From positions 1-58,990 of the forward strand of contig CAINVV010000154.1 of NCBI GenBank assembly GCA_903854235.1: 58,990 nt of DNA. Direction: 5' to 3'. The stretch is from an uncultured Bacteroidia bacterium. Lineage in GTDB: Bacteria > Bacteroidota > Bacteroidia > Bacteroidales > Prolixibacteraceae. Below the pieces are notes generated by a model. It was not told the origin of the DNA. It ran no database searches and worked only from the letters and a program-made list of their open reading frames with translations. Both the position numbers and the translations under genes were made by a program. This document shows positions 9,974-17,541 of the stretch, in pieces. Numbering within the stretch: the first letter of the stretch is position 1; every line of letters starts with the position of its first letter.

Positions 9974-10969
9974 TTATTGACCCGTTTTGTAATCGCCAAA
10001 ATTTTTCATGAATTGGACGCGCTCAAATTCGGCGGGATTGACCGAATTTTCCTGACTCAATTTTCCCCTAAAGTTATCAATTGTTTCGTAATTGTGTTCG
10101 GTCATCCAGGAAGCGAGGTGGGAGTTGATCTCTTCGATAAATCCAAATCCTTTCTCGTAGAGGGCAGAGGCTACCTGAACCGCATTGCAGCCGGCCAGAA
10201 TCATTTTGACGGCAGTCTCCCAACTGTGTACCCCTGTGGAGGAGGCAAGGTCACAATTGACACGGTTCGACATAACCGCCACCCATCTGAGCGGCAACAG
10301 GTAGTCGGACGCGTGGCTGAGTACATTTGTGCCGTGGATGGAGACTTTGTTGATGTCGATATCGGGCGAGTAAAACCGGTTAAACAAAACGATTCCCTTG
10401 ACACCGGAAAATGAGATATCCCTGATCATTCCTCCCAGATTGGAGAAATAGGGGCTTATCTTCACGGAGACCGGAATGGAAATTTTCTGGGTTACCCGGG
10501 TGATGATGTCGAAATAGGTGCTTTCGTTGTCCTGACTGGTTTGCGATAGATCGGAGGGTGCGATGAACATATTCAATTCCAGTGCGTCGGCACCGGCTGC
10601 TTCAATTTTTTTCGCAAAGAAGCCCCACTCCTGGGAAGTGATGCAGTTGATGCTGGCGATGACAGGGATGGAAAGTTGTGACTTGGCATCCGTAATCAGT
10701 TGAAGGTATTGCTTCAGGTTCTCTTTCTTGATCTCCAGGTCGTAATAATCCAGAAACTCCAGATTGTTGTCCATTGGCCCAAGTTTGTCGAATTCGTGGG
10801 CATACTCAAGGTAGATCTCCTCCTCGAAAACGGATTTCAGCACCACGGCACCTGCGCCGGCTTTTTCGATGGCTTTGAGGTGTTCGATGGAGTTGGTCAG
10901 ACTGCTGCTACCGGTAATCACCGGACTTTTGAGGTCGAGTCCAAGATATTTTATACTTAAATCCGGCAT
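9974..10969 (-). CDS. Dihydroorotate dehydrogenase-like FMN protein (atypical)
   Basis: 331 aa from the ATG at 10969 (MPDLSIKYLGLDLKSPVI); an upstream-extended reading would run into the NfnB gene. The fold is the FMN-binding TIM barrel of the class 1 dihydroorotate dehydrogenase/PreA superfamily: SPVITGSSSLTN near the N-terminus, PVIASINC (102-109), and GVHSWETAVKMILAGCNAVQVASA near the C-terminus for phosphate binding. The usual NLSCPN motif that carries the catalytic Cys/Ser loop is replaced by ELNMFIAPSD (131-140), so true dihydroorotate oxidation is doubtful. There is no C-terminal ferredoxin domain as in PreA. It begins 1 bp after the NfnB-like gene, which suggests electrons may come from or go to Nfn. 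Confidence 0.8.
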   Translation of the reverse strand: MPDLSIKYLGLDLKSPVITGSSSLTNSIEHLKAIEKAGAGAVVLKSVFEEEIYLEYAHEFDKLGPMDNNLEFLDYYDLEIKKENLKQYLQLITDAKSQLSIPVIASINCITSQEWGFFAKKIEAAGADALELNMFIAPSDLSQTSQDNESTYFDIITRVTQKISIPVSVKISPYFSNLGGMIRDISFSGVKGIVLFNRFYSPDIDINKVSIHGTNVLSHASDYLLPLRWVAVMSNRVNCDLASSTGVHSWETAVKMILAGCNAVQVASALYEKGFGFIEEINSHLASWMTEHNYETIDNFRGKLSQENSVNPAEFERVQFMKNFGDYKTGQ

Positions 10970-10970
10970 A

Positions 10971-12473
10971 TCAGTTGGTTTTAGTAGTTTTTGAAAGTTT
11001 GTTCTGAAGATAGAGGTGCATGTTTTCGGCAGCCTTGCGACCATCGCCCATGGCCAGGATTACTGTTGCGCCACCCCTGACGATATCACCGCCAGCAAAC
11101 ATCTCCTCAATGGAGGACTGCATTTTGTCCTCTTCCACCACAATAGTTCCCCATTTGGAGACTTTCAGATCGGGCAGGCAGGATGGAACCAACGGGTTCG
11201 GAGAGACCCCTACAGCTACGATGACGAGATCCACATCCAGTTCAAATTCGGAACCATCGATTGGAACCGGTCTTCTCCTGCCGGAGGCGTCGGGTTCACC
11301 CAATCCCATTCTGTTGAGGCGCATTTTGTTGACCATTCCCTTTTCGTCTGAAAAATATTCCAGAGGATTGCAAAGGTTCATGAATTCGACTCCCTCTTCC
11401 TTGGCGTGCTTGACCTCTTCAATCCTTGCGGGCATCTCTGCCTCTGACCTTCGGTAGATGATCATCGCTCTGTCGGCACCAAGGCGCAAGGCGGTACGGA
11501 CCGAATCCATGGCCGTGTTACCGCCGCCAATGACTGCTACCCTTTTGCCAAGAATTACCGGTGTGTCGCTGGTTTCAGCGTTGGCACCCATCAGGTTGAC
11601 CCTGGTGAGGTATTCGTTGGAGGATAAAATTCCGTTAAAATTTTCACCGGGAATATCCATAAATCTCGGGAGACCAGCGCCACTTCCGAGGAAAAATCCC
11701 TGGTAGCCATCTTCTTTGAGGTCATCGAAGGAGGCTGTTCTTCCTACGATGAAGTTGGTCTCAAATTTTACCCCCATCTTCCGGAGGTTCTCCAATTCGA
11801 AATCGACGATGGCATTGGGAAGCCTGAATTCCGGAATGCCGTATTTCAAAACTCCGCCAATTTCGTGAAGGGCTTCAAAAACGGTCACGTCATAGCCATT
11901 TTTGACCATATCCCCAGCAAAGGAGAGGGCTGCCGGACCTGAACCAACCGTGGCCACCTTAATTCCGTTGGGCTCGGCTGTCTTTGGAATGTTGGAAGTA
12001 CCGGATGCCCTTTCAAAATCAGCTGCATATCTTTCGAGATGGCCAATGGAGACCGAAGGTAGGTTCATCTTTTCGAGGTAGAAGCATCTTGATTCGCATT
12101 GTTTCTCCTGTGGACAGACTCTGCCACAAACTGCGGGAAGGGCGTTGGTCTCCTTGAGGGTAGCCGCAGCACCAAGCACATCACCGTTTTCAATCAGTTT
12201 GATGAATTTCGGAATGTTGATGTTGACGGGGCAACCTTCGATGCAGGTAGGGGTGACACAGTCCATGCACCGGGATGCTTCCAGGGCAGCCTGTTCGGCG
12301 GTAATGCCAAGATTCACTTCGCGGTCCTGGTATTTCACCCTTATTTCGGGAGCCTGTTCGGGCATGTGTACACGGGGGATGGCGGTACGTTCCTTGTTTT
12401 TTGTTTTGGAACGCAGGGCAGCTCTCCACTCCTGGCTACGTTCAATTTTGAGGTATTCGGGGTCTAATGACAT
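10971..12473 (-). CDS. nfnB: NfnB-like / glutamate synthase small-subunit-type oxidoreductase
   Basis: 500 aa from ATG 12473; an extended reading would overlap NfnA. The N-terminal part has two 4-Cys sets for [4Fe-4S] clusters: C69, C72, C77, C81 and C116, C120, C126, C130. Two nucleotide-binding folds follow: FAD (VATVGSGPAALSFAGDM) and NADPH (VAVIGGGNTAMDSVRTALRLGA). The C-terminal GGDIVRGGATVILAMGDGRKAA is the GltD-type FAD motif. Both GltD and NfnB share this layout. The adjacent NfnA-type gene and absence of a GltB large subunit favour NfnB, the NADP(H)/ferredoxin-reacting subunit of electron-bifurcating transhydrogenase, acting in the cytosol to balance NADPH, NADH and ferredoxin. It follows nfnA by 10 bp. 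Confidence 0.85.
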   Translation of the reverse strand: MSLDPEYLKIERSQEWRAALRSKTKNKERTAIPRVHMPEQAPEIRVKYQDREVNLGITAEQAALEASRCMDCVTPTCIEGCPVNINIPKFIKLIENGDVLGAAATLKETNALPAVCGRVCPQEKQCESRCFYLEKMNLPSVSIGHLERYAADFERASGTSNIPKTAEPNGIKVATVGSGPAALSFAGDMVKNGYDVTVFEALHEIGGVLKYGIPEFRLPNAIVDFELENLRKMGVKFETNFIVGRTASFDDLKEDGYQGFFLGSGAGLPRFMDIPGENFNGILSSNEYLTRVNLMGANAETSDTPVILGKRVAVIGGGNTAMDSVRTALRLGADRAMIIYRRSEAEMPARIEEVKHAKEEGVEFMNLCNPLEYFSDEKGMVNKMRLNRMGLGEPDASGRRRPVPIDGSEFELDVDLVIVAVGVSPNPLVPSCLPDLKVSKWGTIVVEEDKMQSSIEEMFAGGDIVRGGATVILAMGDGRKAAENMHLYLQNKLSKTTKTN

Positions 12474-12483
12474 CTTCTTGGTT

Positions 12484-13308
12484 CTATTTTTGAAAATATT
12501 TAGCGTTTGCCAGGAGTTCTTCCGATTTGTAACCTCCAAGGCGCATCAGCATCTCATCAAAATTTATCTCGTGTGCATCGAACTCGGGTCCATCAACACA
12601 GGTAAAACGGGTCTTCCCTCCAACGGTAACCCTGCATGCACCACACATCCCAGTCCCGTCGACCATGATCGAATTGAGACTCGCCTGGGTGGGAATAGCA
12701 TATTTTTTAGTAGTGAGGGAGGCAAATTTCATCATGATGGCAGGACCGATCACAATGCACTCGTCAATTTTTTCCCGTTGAATCACCTCTTCCATCCCAG
12801 CAGTGATCAACCCTTGCCGGCCGTAAGAGCCGTCATCCGTCATGACAATCACCTCATCCGACCAACGTCTGATCTGATCTTCCAGGATGATGAGATCCTT
12901 GCTTCTGGCTGCAATGACCGATACAACCCTGTTTCCAGCCTTTTTAAAGGCTTCGACGATGGGTAACAGGGGTGCAACCCCTACGCCACCACCGCAGGCG
13001 AGAATGGTTCCTTTCAGCTCAATGTCGGTCGGTTTTCCAAGTGGTCCTACCAGGTCGGTGATGCATTCGCCTACTTCCAACGCGGCCAGTTTTGCCGAGC
13101 TGACCCCAACAATCTGGACAACTAGGGTAATGGTTCCCTTCACAGGATCGGCATCGGCAATGGTCAGCGGGAATCGCTCACCCTTCTCCCCGATCCTGAG
13201 AATAACAAAGTTGCCGGCCTTTCTTGAACGGGCAATCTTTTGGTTCTCAACGACCAAGCGGATGACCTTATCAGAGAAATATTCCTTTTCTACAATTTTA
13301 TTCATCAT
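12484..13308 (-). CDS. nfnA: NfnA-like FAD/[2Fe-2S] subunit
   Basis: 274 aa. It belongs to the sulfide/dihydroorotate-dehydrogenase-type FAD/NAD-binding family: ferredoxin-reductase-like FAD domain (RFPLTIAD near 45-52), NAD domain with ACGGGVGVAPLLPI (104-117), and C-terminal iron-sulfur motif with C222, C225, C237 and nearby Asp residues (DGTGMCGACRV, TCVDGPEFD). Three Cys plus an Asp fits the Nfn-type [2Fe-2S] site. It is the first gene of the minus-strand operon nfnA-nfnB-DHOD-like-LysM. It diverges from the yciH-like gene across a 328-bp intergenic region that carries opposed -7 boxes. PyrK-type electron transfer to a dihydroorotate dehydrogenase is the alternative role. Confidence 0.87.
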   Translation of the reverse strand: MMNKIVEKEYFSDKVIRLVVENQKIARSRKAGNFVILRIGEKGERFPLTIADADPVKGTITLVVQIVGVSSAKLAALEVGECITDLVGPLGKPTDIELKGTILACGGGVGVAPLLPIVEAFKKAGNRVVSVIAARSKDLIILEDQIRRWSDEVIVMTDDGSYGRQGLITAGMEEVIQREKIDECIVIGPAIMMKFASLTTKKYAIPTQASLNSIMVDGTGMCGACRVTVGGKTRFTCVDGPEFDAHEINFDEMLMRLGGYKSEELLANAKYFQK

Positions 13309-13424
13309 ATAATAATTTGATTTTTAATGATCTAACGGAATTTGCAAGCAGCAAGTTAAACGATGACTAAAAGATATCCCGACCTACTTCATTTCAAGCC
13401 TCTTGAAAAATGAAAAAAATCGAC

Positions 13425-13432
13425 CAAAAATA
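13425..13432 (-). promoter_or_regulatory. Putative -7 box for nfnA operon (TATTTTTG)
   Basis: The minus strand reads TATTTTTG, which fits TAnnTTTG, 117 bp upstream of nfnA. I found no convincing -33 element. It lies in the divergent 13309-13636 region, which is otherwise AT-rich and featureless apart from the opposing box at 13535. Confidence 0.35.
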
Positions 13433-13534
13433 GCGATTTCGATTGATTGATTTCACCCTGAACCTGGATTTGGGGAAAAATCTGCGTAGTTTAAAATATT
13501 ATTAAATAAGCCCCCTTGCCAAAATTCAAACTGT

Positions 13535-13542
13535 TATCTTTG
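13535..13542 (+). promoter_or_regulatory. Putative promoter of the SUI1/YciH-like gene
   Basis: TATCTTTG is an exact match to the TAnnTTTG -7 consensus, with TTG at 13516-13518 as possible -33 element (16-bp spacing). It lies 95 bp upstream of the start codon at 13637. Confidence 0.55.
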
Positions 13543-13636
13543 TAGTTCGCTTTAGCCTGATACATTTCACACCTGCACGGTGCCCTGAAATGTTGAAAAC
13601 TTTTTTGATTAACCACCTTAAAGCAAGGAACCGAAA

Positions 13637-13993
13637 ATGAAACCGCAAAACCAACAGCGTAAAAGCAGGGAAGGAGTTGTTTATTCCACCTCAGAGAATT
13701 TTGATTATCAGTTCTTATCGGGAGAAGAGTCTCAGGAGACACTTCCTCCTTCCCTTCAAAATCTCAAGGTCTTGTTGGACAAGAAACAACGCGCGGGGAA
13801 GGTCGTTACATTGATCACGGGATTCATTGGCACGGAGGAAGACCTGACCATATTGGGAAAAAAGCTTAAATCCAAATTTGGGGTAGGCGGATCCGTCAAG
13901 GATGGAGAGATTTTGATACAGGGAGATTTTCGTGACCGGGTAGTTTTGTTGCTTACTGCCGACGGATACAAGGTGAAACGGGCAGGTGGTTAA
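13637..13993 (+). CDS. SUI1/YciH-family translation factor
   Basis: 118 aa. The C-terminal 75 residues match the eIF1/SUI1 domain: [59 protein letters not shown]. In bacteria this family (YciH) binds the small ribosomal subunit and affects initiation fidelity or stress translation. The 45-residue N-terminal extension is polar and probably disordered. An AAGGA about 7 bp before the ATG is a rare clear Shine-Dalgarno for this phylum. It stands alone with its own promoter. Confidence 0.93.
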   Translation: MKPQNQQRKSREGVVYSTSENFDYQFLSGEESQETLPPSLQNLKVLLDKKQRAGKVVTLITGFIGTEEDLTILGKKLKSKFGVGGSVKDGEILIQGDFRDRVVLLLTADGYKVKRAGG

Positions 13994-14132
13994 TCCGGTT
14001 GTGTAAAAGCTCCAGTCACTTTTGTGCAAAGGGTGCAGAAACGATTCCCTTTATTGCACATTGGTGATACATTTAATTAACAGTTTGACCGGCTATTTTA
14101 GCCACGTCTGAATAACCATTTTATATCAAAAG

Positions 14133-17069
14133 ATGCACCGTTTTGTCGTTACCCTTTCCAAACACAGGATATTTGGCCAGCTGCTTTATCCCTATTTTGC
14201 TGAACAAATTCCCGGAGAACCTTATCTGAGGCTGATCCATAGGGTTCGTCAGCGCGATTTATGCGATGCCGCCCTCACGTTAACTGCCGAGGAGATCAGG
14301 ATCGTGAAGATTTCGGAGAGATACAGCGACGAAGTGCTGATAAGGAAATTTTGTCCCGACAAACCCGTCAGTGATTTGCAGCTGCTCCTTGGGAAGGAGG
14401 AGATCAAGCAAAAAGTGCTGGTCCATATTGAGAGTGCGGTAGCTGAAATTCTTGAGTTGATGAAGTCCTGCCCGGTTCCGCTCTACCAAAAAAGGGAAAA
14501 ATATGCCAATCTTTACGATGAAGATCTGATCACACTTTGCTACCAGGAAACGTGTGCCGTTTTCAACTTCGACAGAATGTCCGAAGAGACCCGTTATTTC
14601 CTGACACTTCGGAACGGAAAGGAAGAAATATCTCTCTTGAAGAGGAATGTTGAAATTCTTGTCAACGACCCTTGTCGGATTTATTACCAAAACAGGATCT
14701 ATTTTTTCGACGAGATTTCGGCCAGTAAATTGCTCCCTTTCCGTGAAAAGGAGTACATCGCCATTCCCCGTAAGATGGAGGAGCGATATTATGAAACATT
14801 CATCCTGAATGCCATCCGTTGTCACGCGGTAAATTTTTCGGGTTTTGAAATCAGGGAAACCTCCCCGGTCAAGGGTGCCGTATTATCCCTGGAGAAAGAT
14901 TTGAATGGATGGCCTGTCTTTGTCCTCTTTTTCACCTACGGTGGAGTTCGGCTCCGAATGAAGTCGGGTGAACACAGAGCCGTCGTACTGCATCAAAAAG
15001 AGGAGTCTTTCGTATTTGAAACCTTTAGCAGGGACAATGTATGGGAAGCGCATATGGTTGGATTGCTGAGGGAGCTTGGTTTGAGCGGATTACCCGATTC
15101 CCTGCAGTTGAAGGGTTTGGAAGCGAAGGATGAAGGAGACTTCTACCGCACCGTTGCCTGGATTGCTGAAAACAATTCCATCCTGACAGATGCGGGTTTC
15201 GTTGTTACCCAAATGGGACTTTCACTCCCATATTTTCTGGGAAGCTACGACATGCAGATTGCCATCGAAAATAAAATCGATTGGTTTGATTTGGAAATCA
15301 CGGTGCAAATCGGGGAATGGAGTTTCCCATTTATAAGATTCAAACGGCTTATATTAAATGGAATCCGTGAATTTAAACTTCCAAATGGTGAAATTTTTAT
15401 TCTGCCCGAATCCTGGTTCTCACAATTTAAGGAGATATTATCGCTTGGGAAGGCCGAAGCTCAGAAAGTAATCCTGAAGCCGTTTCATTTTATGTTGCTT
15501 TCGGAACAGATCTTTGCCGGAAACCCTGGCTTGCAGGATCAAATCAGGAATCTGAGTAGTCAAACCATACAAAATCAGGAGATCCCGGAAGCTATTCAAG
15601 CAACACTTCGAAACTACCAGTACGAAGGATTCAACTGGCTGATTCACCTCTGGAAGAATGGAATGAATGGTTGTCTTGCAGATGATATGGGTCTTGGTAA
15701 GACCTTGCAGACACTCGTCTTGCTCACCAGACTAAAACGGAGTGCCGATCTTGGTTATTTTTTTCCTGACGAGACCGCCGGACAGCCGACCCTGTTCAGT
15801 CAAAGGGAGAAATTGAGGGATACCCACCAATCTTCCAGCCTGATTGTTTTACCTGTATCCCTGCTTCACAATTGGGAAAATGAGATTCGGAAATTTGCCC
15901 CGGCCTTGAAAGTCTATACCTATTCGGGGGTCAAACGGCGCGAAAAGACGGATCTGGCGCAGTTGATACATTACTATGACATCATTCTTACCACCTACGG
16001 AACTGTCAGAAATGACAGTGATGTGCTGTCGAAACATACCTTTTTTTACCTGATACTGGACGAAAGCCAGAACATCAAGAATGCCGAATCAAAAAGCTAC
16101 CGGGCCGTTGCTTCGATTCCTTCCAAATTCAGGCTTTCACTAACAGGTACCCCTATCGAGAATTCTCTTTCCGACCTCTGGTCCCAGATGAATTTCCTCA
16201 ATCCCGGGCATCTGGGTAGTTTTAAATTCTTCAAGGAGAATTACTTGCTTCCCATCGAGAAAGACCACGATGCGGCAACCACTGAGAGGCTAAACCGGCT
16301 GATCGAACCATTCATCCTTCGCCGCACTAAGGAACAGGTGGCTGCCGATCTGCCCCCGGTGATGGAAGAGCTGCTTACCATCGAGATGACTGCAGGTCAG
16401 CTGGAACTCTATGAGGCGGAGAAATCTTCTGTCAGAAATTATCTGTTGAAGAACATCGAAGAGCTGGAACCCCGCAATACTACATTTGTGGTGCTACAGG
16501 CACTTACCAGATTGCGGCAGATTGCCATCCACCCCAGACTCATCGATCCGGCATCGACTCTTGAATCAGGTAAATTCAATGAAATACTCTCCATGCTGGA
16601 GGTCCTTGTGGCGGAAAATCACAAGATACTCATCTTCTCCTCCTTTGTGAAGCACCTCAATCTGCTGGACGAATGCTGCAGAAACAGGAACTGGGGCTTC
16701 TGCCGGCTTACCGGTCAAACCACCGACAGGAAATCCGTTATCGCGGAGTTTCAGTCGGGGATAGACAAGAATATTTTCCTGATCTCCCTGAAAGCGGGAG
16801 GAGTGGGTCTCAACCTGACTGCAGCCGATTACATCTTCATCATCGATCCCTGGTGGAATCCGGCTGCCGAGATGCAGGCCATCAGCAGGGCACACCGTAT
16901 CGGACAGGACAAAAAGGTTTTTGTCTACCGGTTTATCTCTGAAAAAAGCATCGAGGAGAAAATACAATTGCTACAGGAAAAAAAGGCTGCCCTTGCCAAC
17001 GAATTCATCAATCACAACGATCCGTTTAGCATCATCGGAAAAGAGGAGCTCATCCAGTTGTTCGAGTAA
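14133..17069 (+). CDS. SNF2/SWI2-family DEAD/DEAH-box helicase
   Basis: 978 aa. The N-terminal 480 residues are the low-identity region found in bacterial SNF2-associated proteins. The ATPase core follows: Walker A DDMGLGKT (517-524), SLIVLPVSLLHNWENEI (motif Ia region), DESQNIKN (643-650, motif II, DESQ instead of DEAH or DEAQ), SLTGTPIENSLSDLWSQMNF (motif III). The helicase C-terminal lobe carries FSSFVKHLNLLDE, LKAGGVGLNLTAADYIFIIDPWWNPAAEMQAISRAHRIGQ (motifs V and VI). It is an ATP-dependent DNA translocase/remodeller in the cytosol. Adjacent genes do not suggest a defence system. It ends just before a 19-bp inverted repeat. Confidence 0.93.
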   Translation: MHRFVVTLSKHRIFGQLLYPYFAEQIPGEPYLRLIHRVRQRDLCDAALTLTAEEIRIVKISERYSDEVLIRKFCPDKPVSDLQLLLGKEEIKQKVLVHIESAVAEILELMKSCPVPLYQKREKYANLYDEDLITLCYQETCAVFNFDRMSEETRYFLTLRNGKEEISLLKRNVEILVNDPCRIYYQNRIYFFDEISASKLLPFREKEYIAIPRKMEERYYETFILNAIRCHAVNFSGFEIRETSPVKGAVLSLEKDLNGWPVFVLFFTYGGVRLRMKSGEHRAVVLHQKEESFVFETFSRDNVWEAHMVGLLRELGLSGLPDSLQLKGLEAKDEGDFYRTVAWIAENNSILTDAGFVVTQMGLSLPYFLGSYDMQIAIENKIDWFDLEITVQIGEWSFPFIRFKRLILNGIREFKLPNGEIFILPESWFSQFKEILSLGKAEAQKVILKPFHFMLLSEQIFAGNPGLQDQIRNLSSQTIQNQEIPEAIQATLRNYQYEGFNWLIHLWKNGMNGCLADDMGLGKTLQTLVLLTRLKRSADLGYFFPDETAGQPTLFSQREKLRDTHQSSSLIVLPVSLLHNWENEIRKFAPALKVYTYSGVKRREKTDLAQLIHYYDIILTTYGTVRNDSDVLSKHTFFYLILDESQNIKNAESKSYRAVASIPSKFRLSLTGTPIENSLSDLWSQMNFLNPGHLGSFKFFKENYLLPIEKDHDAATTERLNRLIEPFILRRTKEQVAADLPPVMEELLTIEMTAGQLELYEAEKSSVRNYLLKNIEELEPRNTTFVVLQALTRLRQIAIHPRLIDPASTLESGKFNEILSMLEVLVAENHKILIFSSFVKHLNLLDECCRNRNWGFCRLTGQTTDRKSVIAEFQSGIDKNIFLISLKAGGVGLNLTAADYIFIIDPWWNPAAEMQAISRAHRIGQDKKVFVYRFISEKSIEEKIQLLQEKKAALANEFINHNDPFSIIGKEELIQLFE

Positions 17070-17074
17070 TTATA

Positions 17075-17115
17075 CCTTTTCGTTTTTATACCTTGAAGGT
17101 ATAAAAACGAAAAGG
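17075..17115 (+). terminator. 19-bp perfect inverted repeat, likely terminator of the helicase gene
   Basis: Arms at 17075-17093 and 17097-17115 are perfect complements (ccttttcgtttttatacct against its reverse complement) with a 3-nt loop tga. It lies 5 bp after the helicase stop codon. The right arm shares 17110-17115 with the next hairpin (17110-17141), so the two stems cannot form at the same time. This makes an attenuator-like switch possible. Confidence 0.7.
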
Positions 17116-17254
17116 ATTGAATCGGGCGATTCAATCCTTTTACTAAAACTAACCAAACTAACTAAACCTAAACTTATGAAAAAAAATGTACCACAAAGTT
17201 AAGCCTGATTTTGATATCTCCAAAATATTTTGTGTTAATAAATTGTAAAAAAGG
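17101..17254 (+). repeat. Leader-like repeat, copy 1 (hairpin + C/A-rich tract + short ORF)
   Basis: This copy starts with a hairpin (13-bp perfect arms 17110-17122 and 17129-17141, loop cgggcg, then tttta). Next is a CTAA/ACCAAA-rich tract ending in cttATG, with a tiny ORF at 17176-17202 (MKKNVPQS then stop), then a degenerate AT-rich tail. The same arrangement recurs 219-220 bp downstream. The layout hairpin, G-poor tract, ATG plus Lys-Lys looks like the 5' leader of a membrane-protein gene, but no gene follows. Confidence 0.85.
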
Positions 17255-17319
17255 TATTAAGAAAAAAATATTTTGACATGTATTAATCTGCATGGGTTAA
17301 AATATCTGAACTCTAAGCC

Positions 17320-17472
17320 ATAAAAAACGAAAAGGATTGAATCGGGCGACTCAATCCTTTTACTAAAACTAACCAAACTAACTAACCTAAACTTATGAAA
17401 AAAATGTACCTCAAAGGTATACCGGTAGTTTCCCTACACCAAATTTTTAGTGTTAAAAATCTATAAAACAGG
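17320..17472 (+). repeat. Leader-like repeat, copy 2
   Basis: A near-identical copy of 17101-17254. The hairpin arms are now 11 bp (aaaaggattga at 17330-17340, tcaatcctttt at 17351-17361) because one base changed (ggcgac versus ggcgat), and one base is missing in the CTAA tract. The small ORF here runs 23 codons (17395-17466, MKKMYLKGIPVVSLHQ to the stop). The left inverted-repeat arm of copy 1 is absent. Similarity continues past the ATG into the AT-rich tail. After it the sequence is AT-rich and contains nothing else I recognise up to the convergent gene end at 17542. Confidence 0.85.
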
Positions 17473-17541
17473 CAAAACAATTGTCGATTGCAAATTATTA
17501 TTTTCAATAAAACAAATTGAATCATTCTAAATAACTATCGT

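Noticed and set aside
12145-12966. 273-codon open frame on the plus strand
   Set aside because: It lies antisense to the well-matched NfnA and NfnB genes and its translation has no domain, signal or membrane pattern.
14133-17069. SNF2 helicase considered as part of a phage-defence island
   Set aside because: No nuclease, methylase, toxin or other defence-type gene is adjacent; the neighbours are a translation factor and a repeat region.
17101-17472. Two-copy repeat considered as a CRISPR or IS end
   Set aside because: Only two copies, spacing of about 65 bp between them, hairpins and ATG inside the units, and no transposase or Cas genes nearby.
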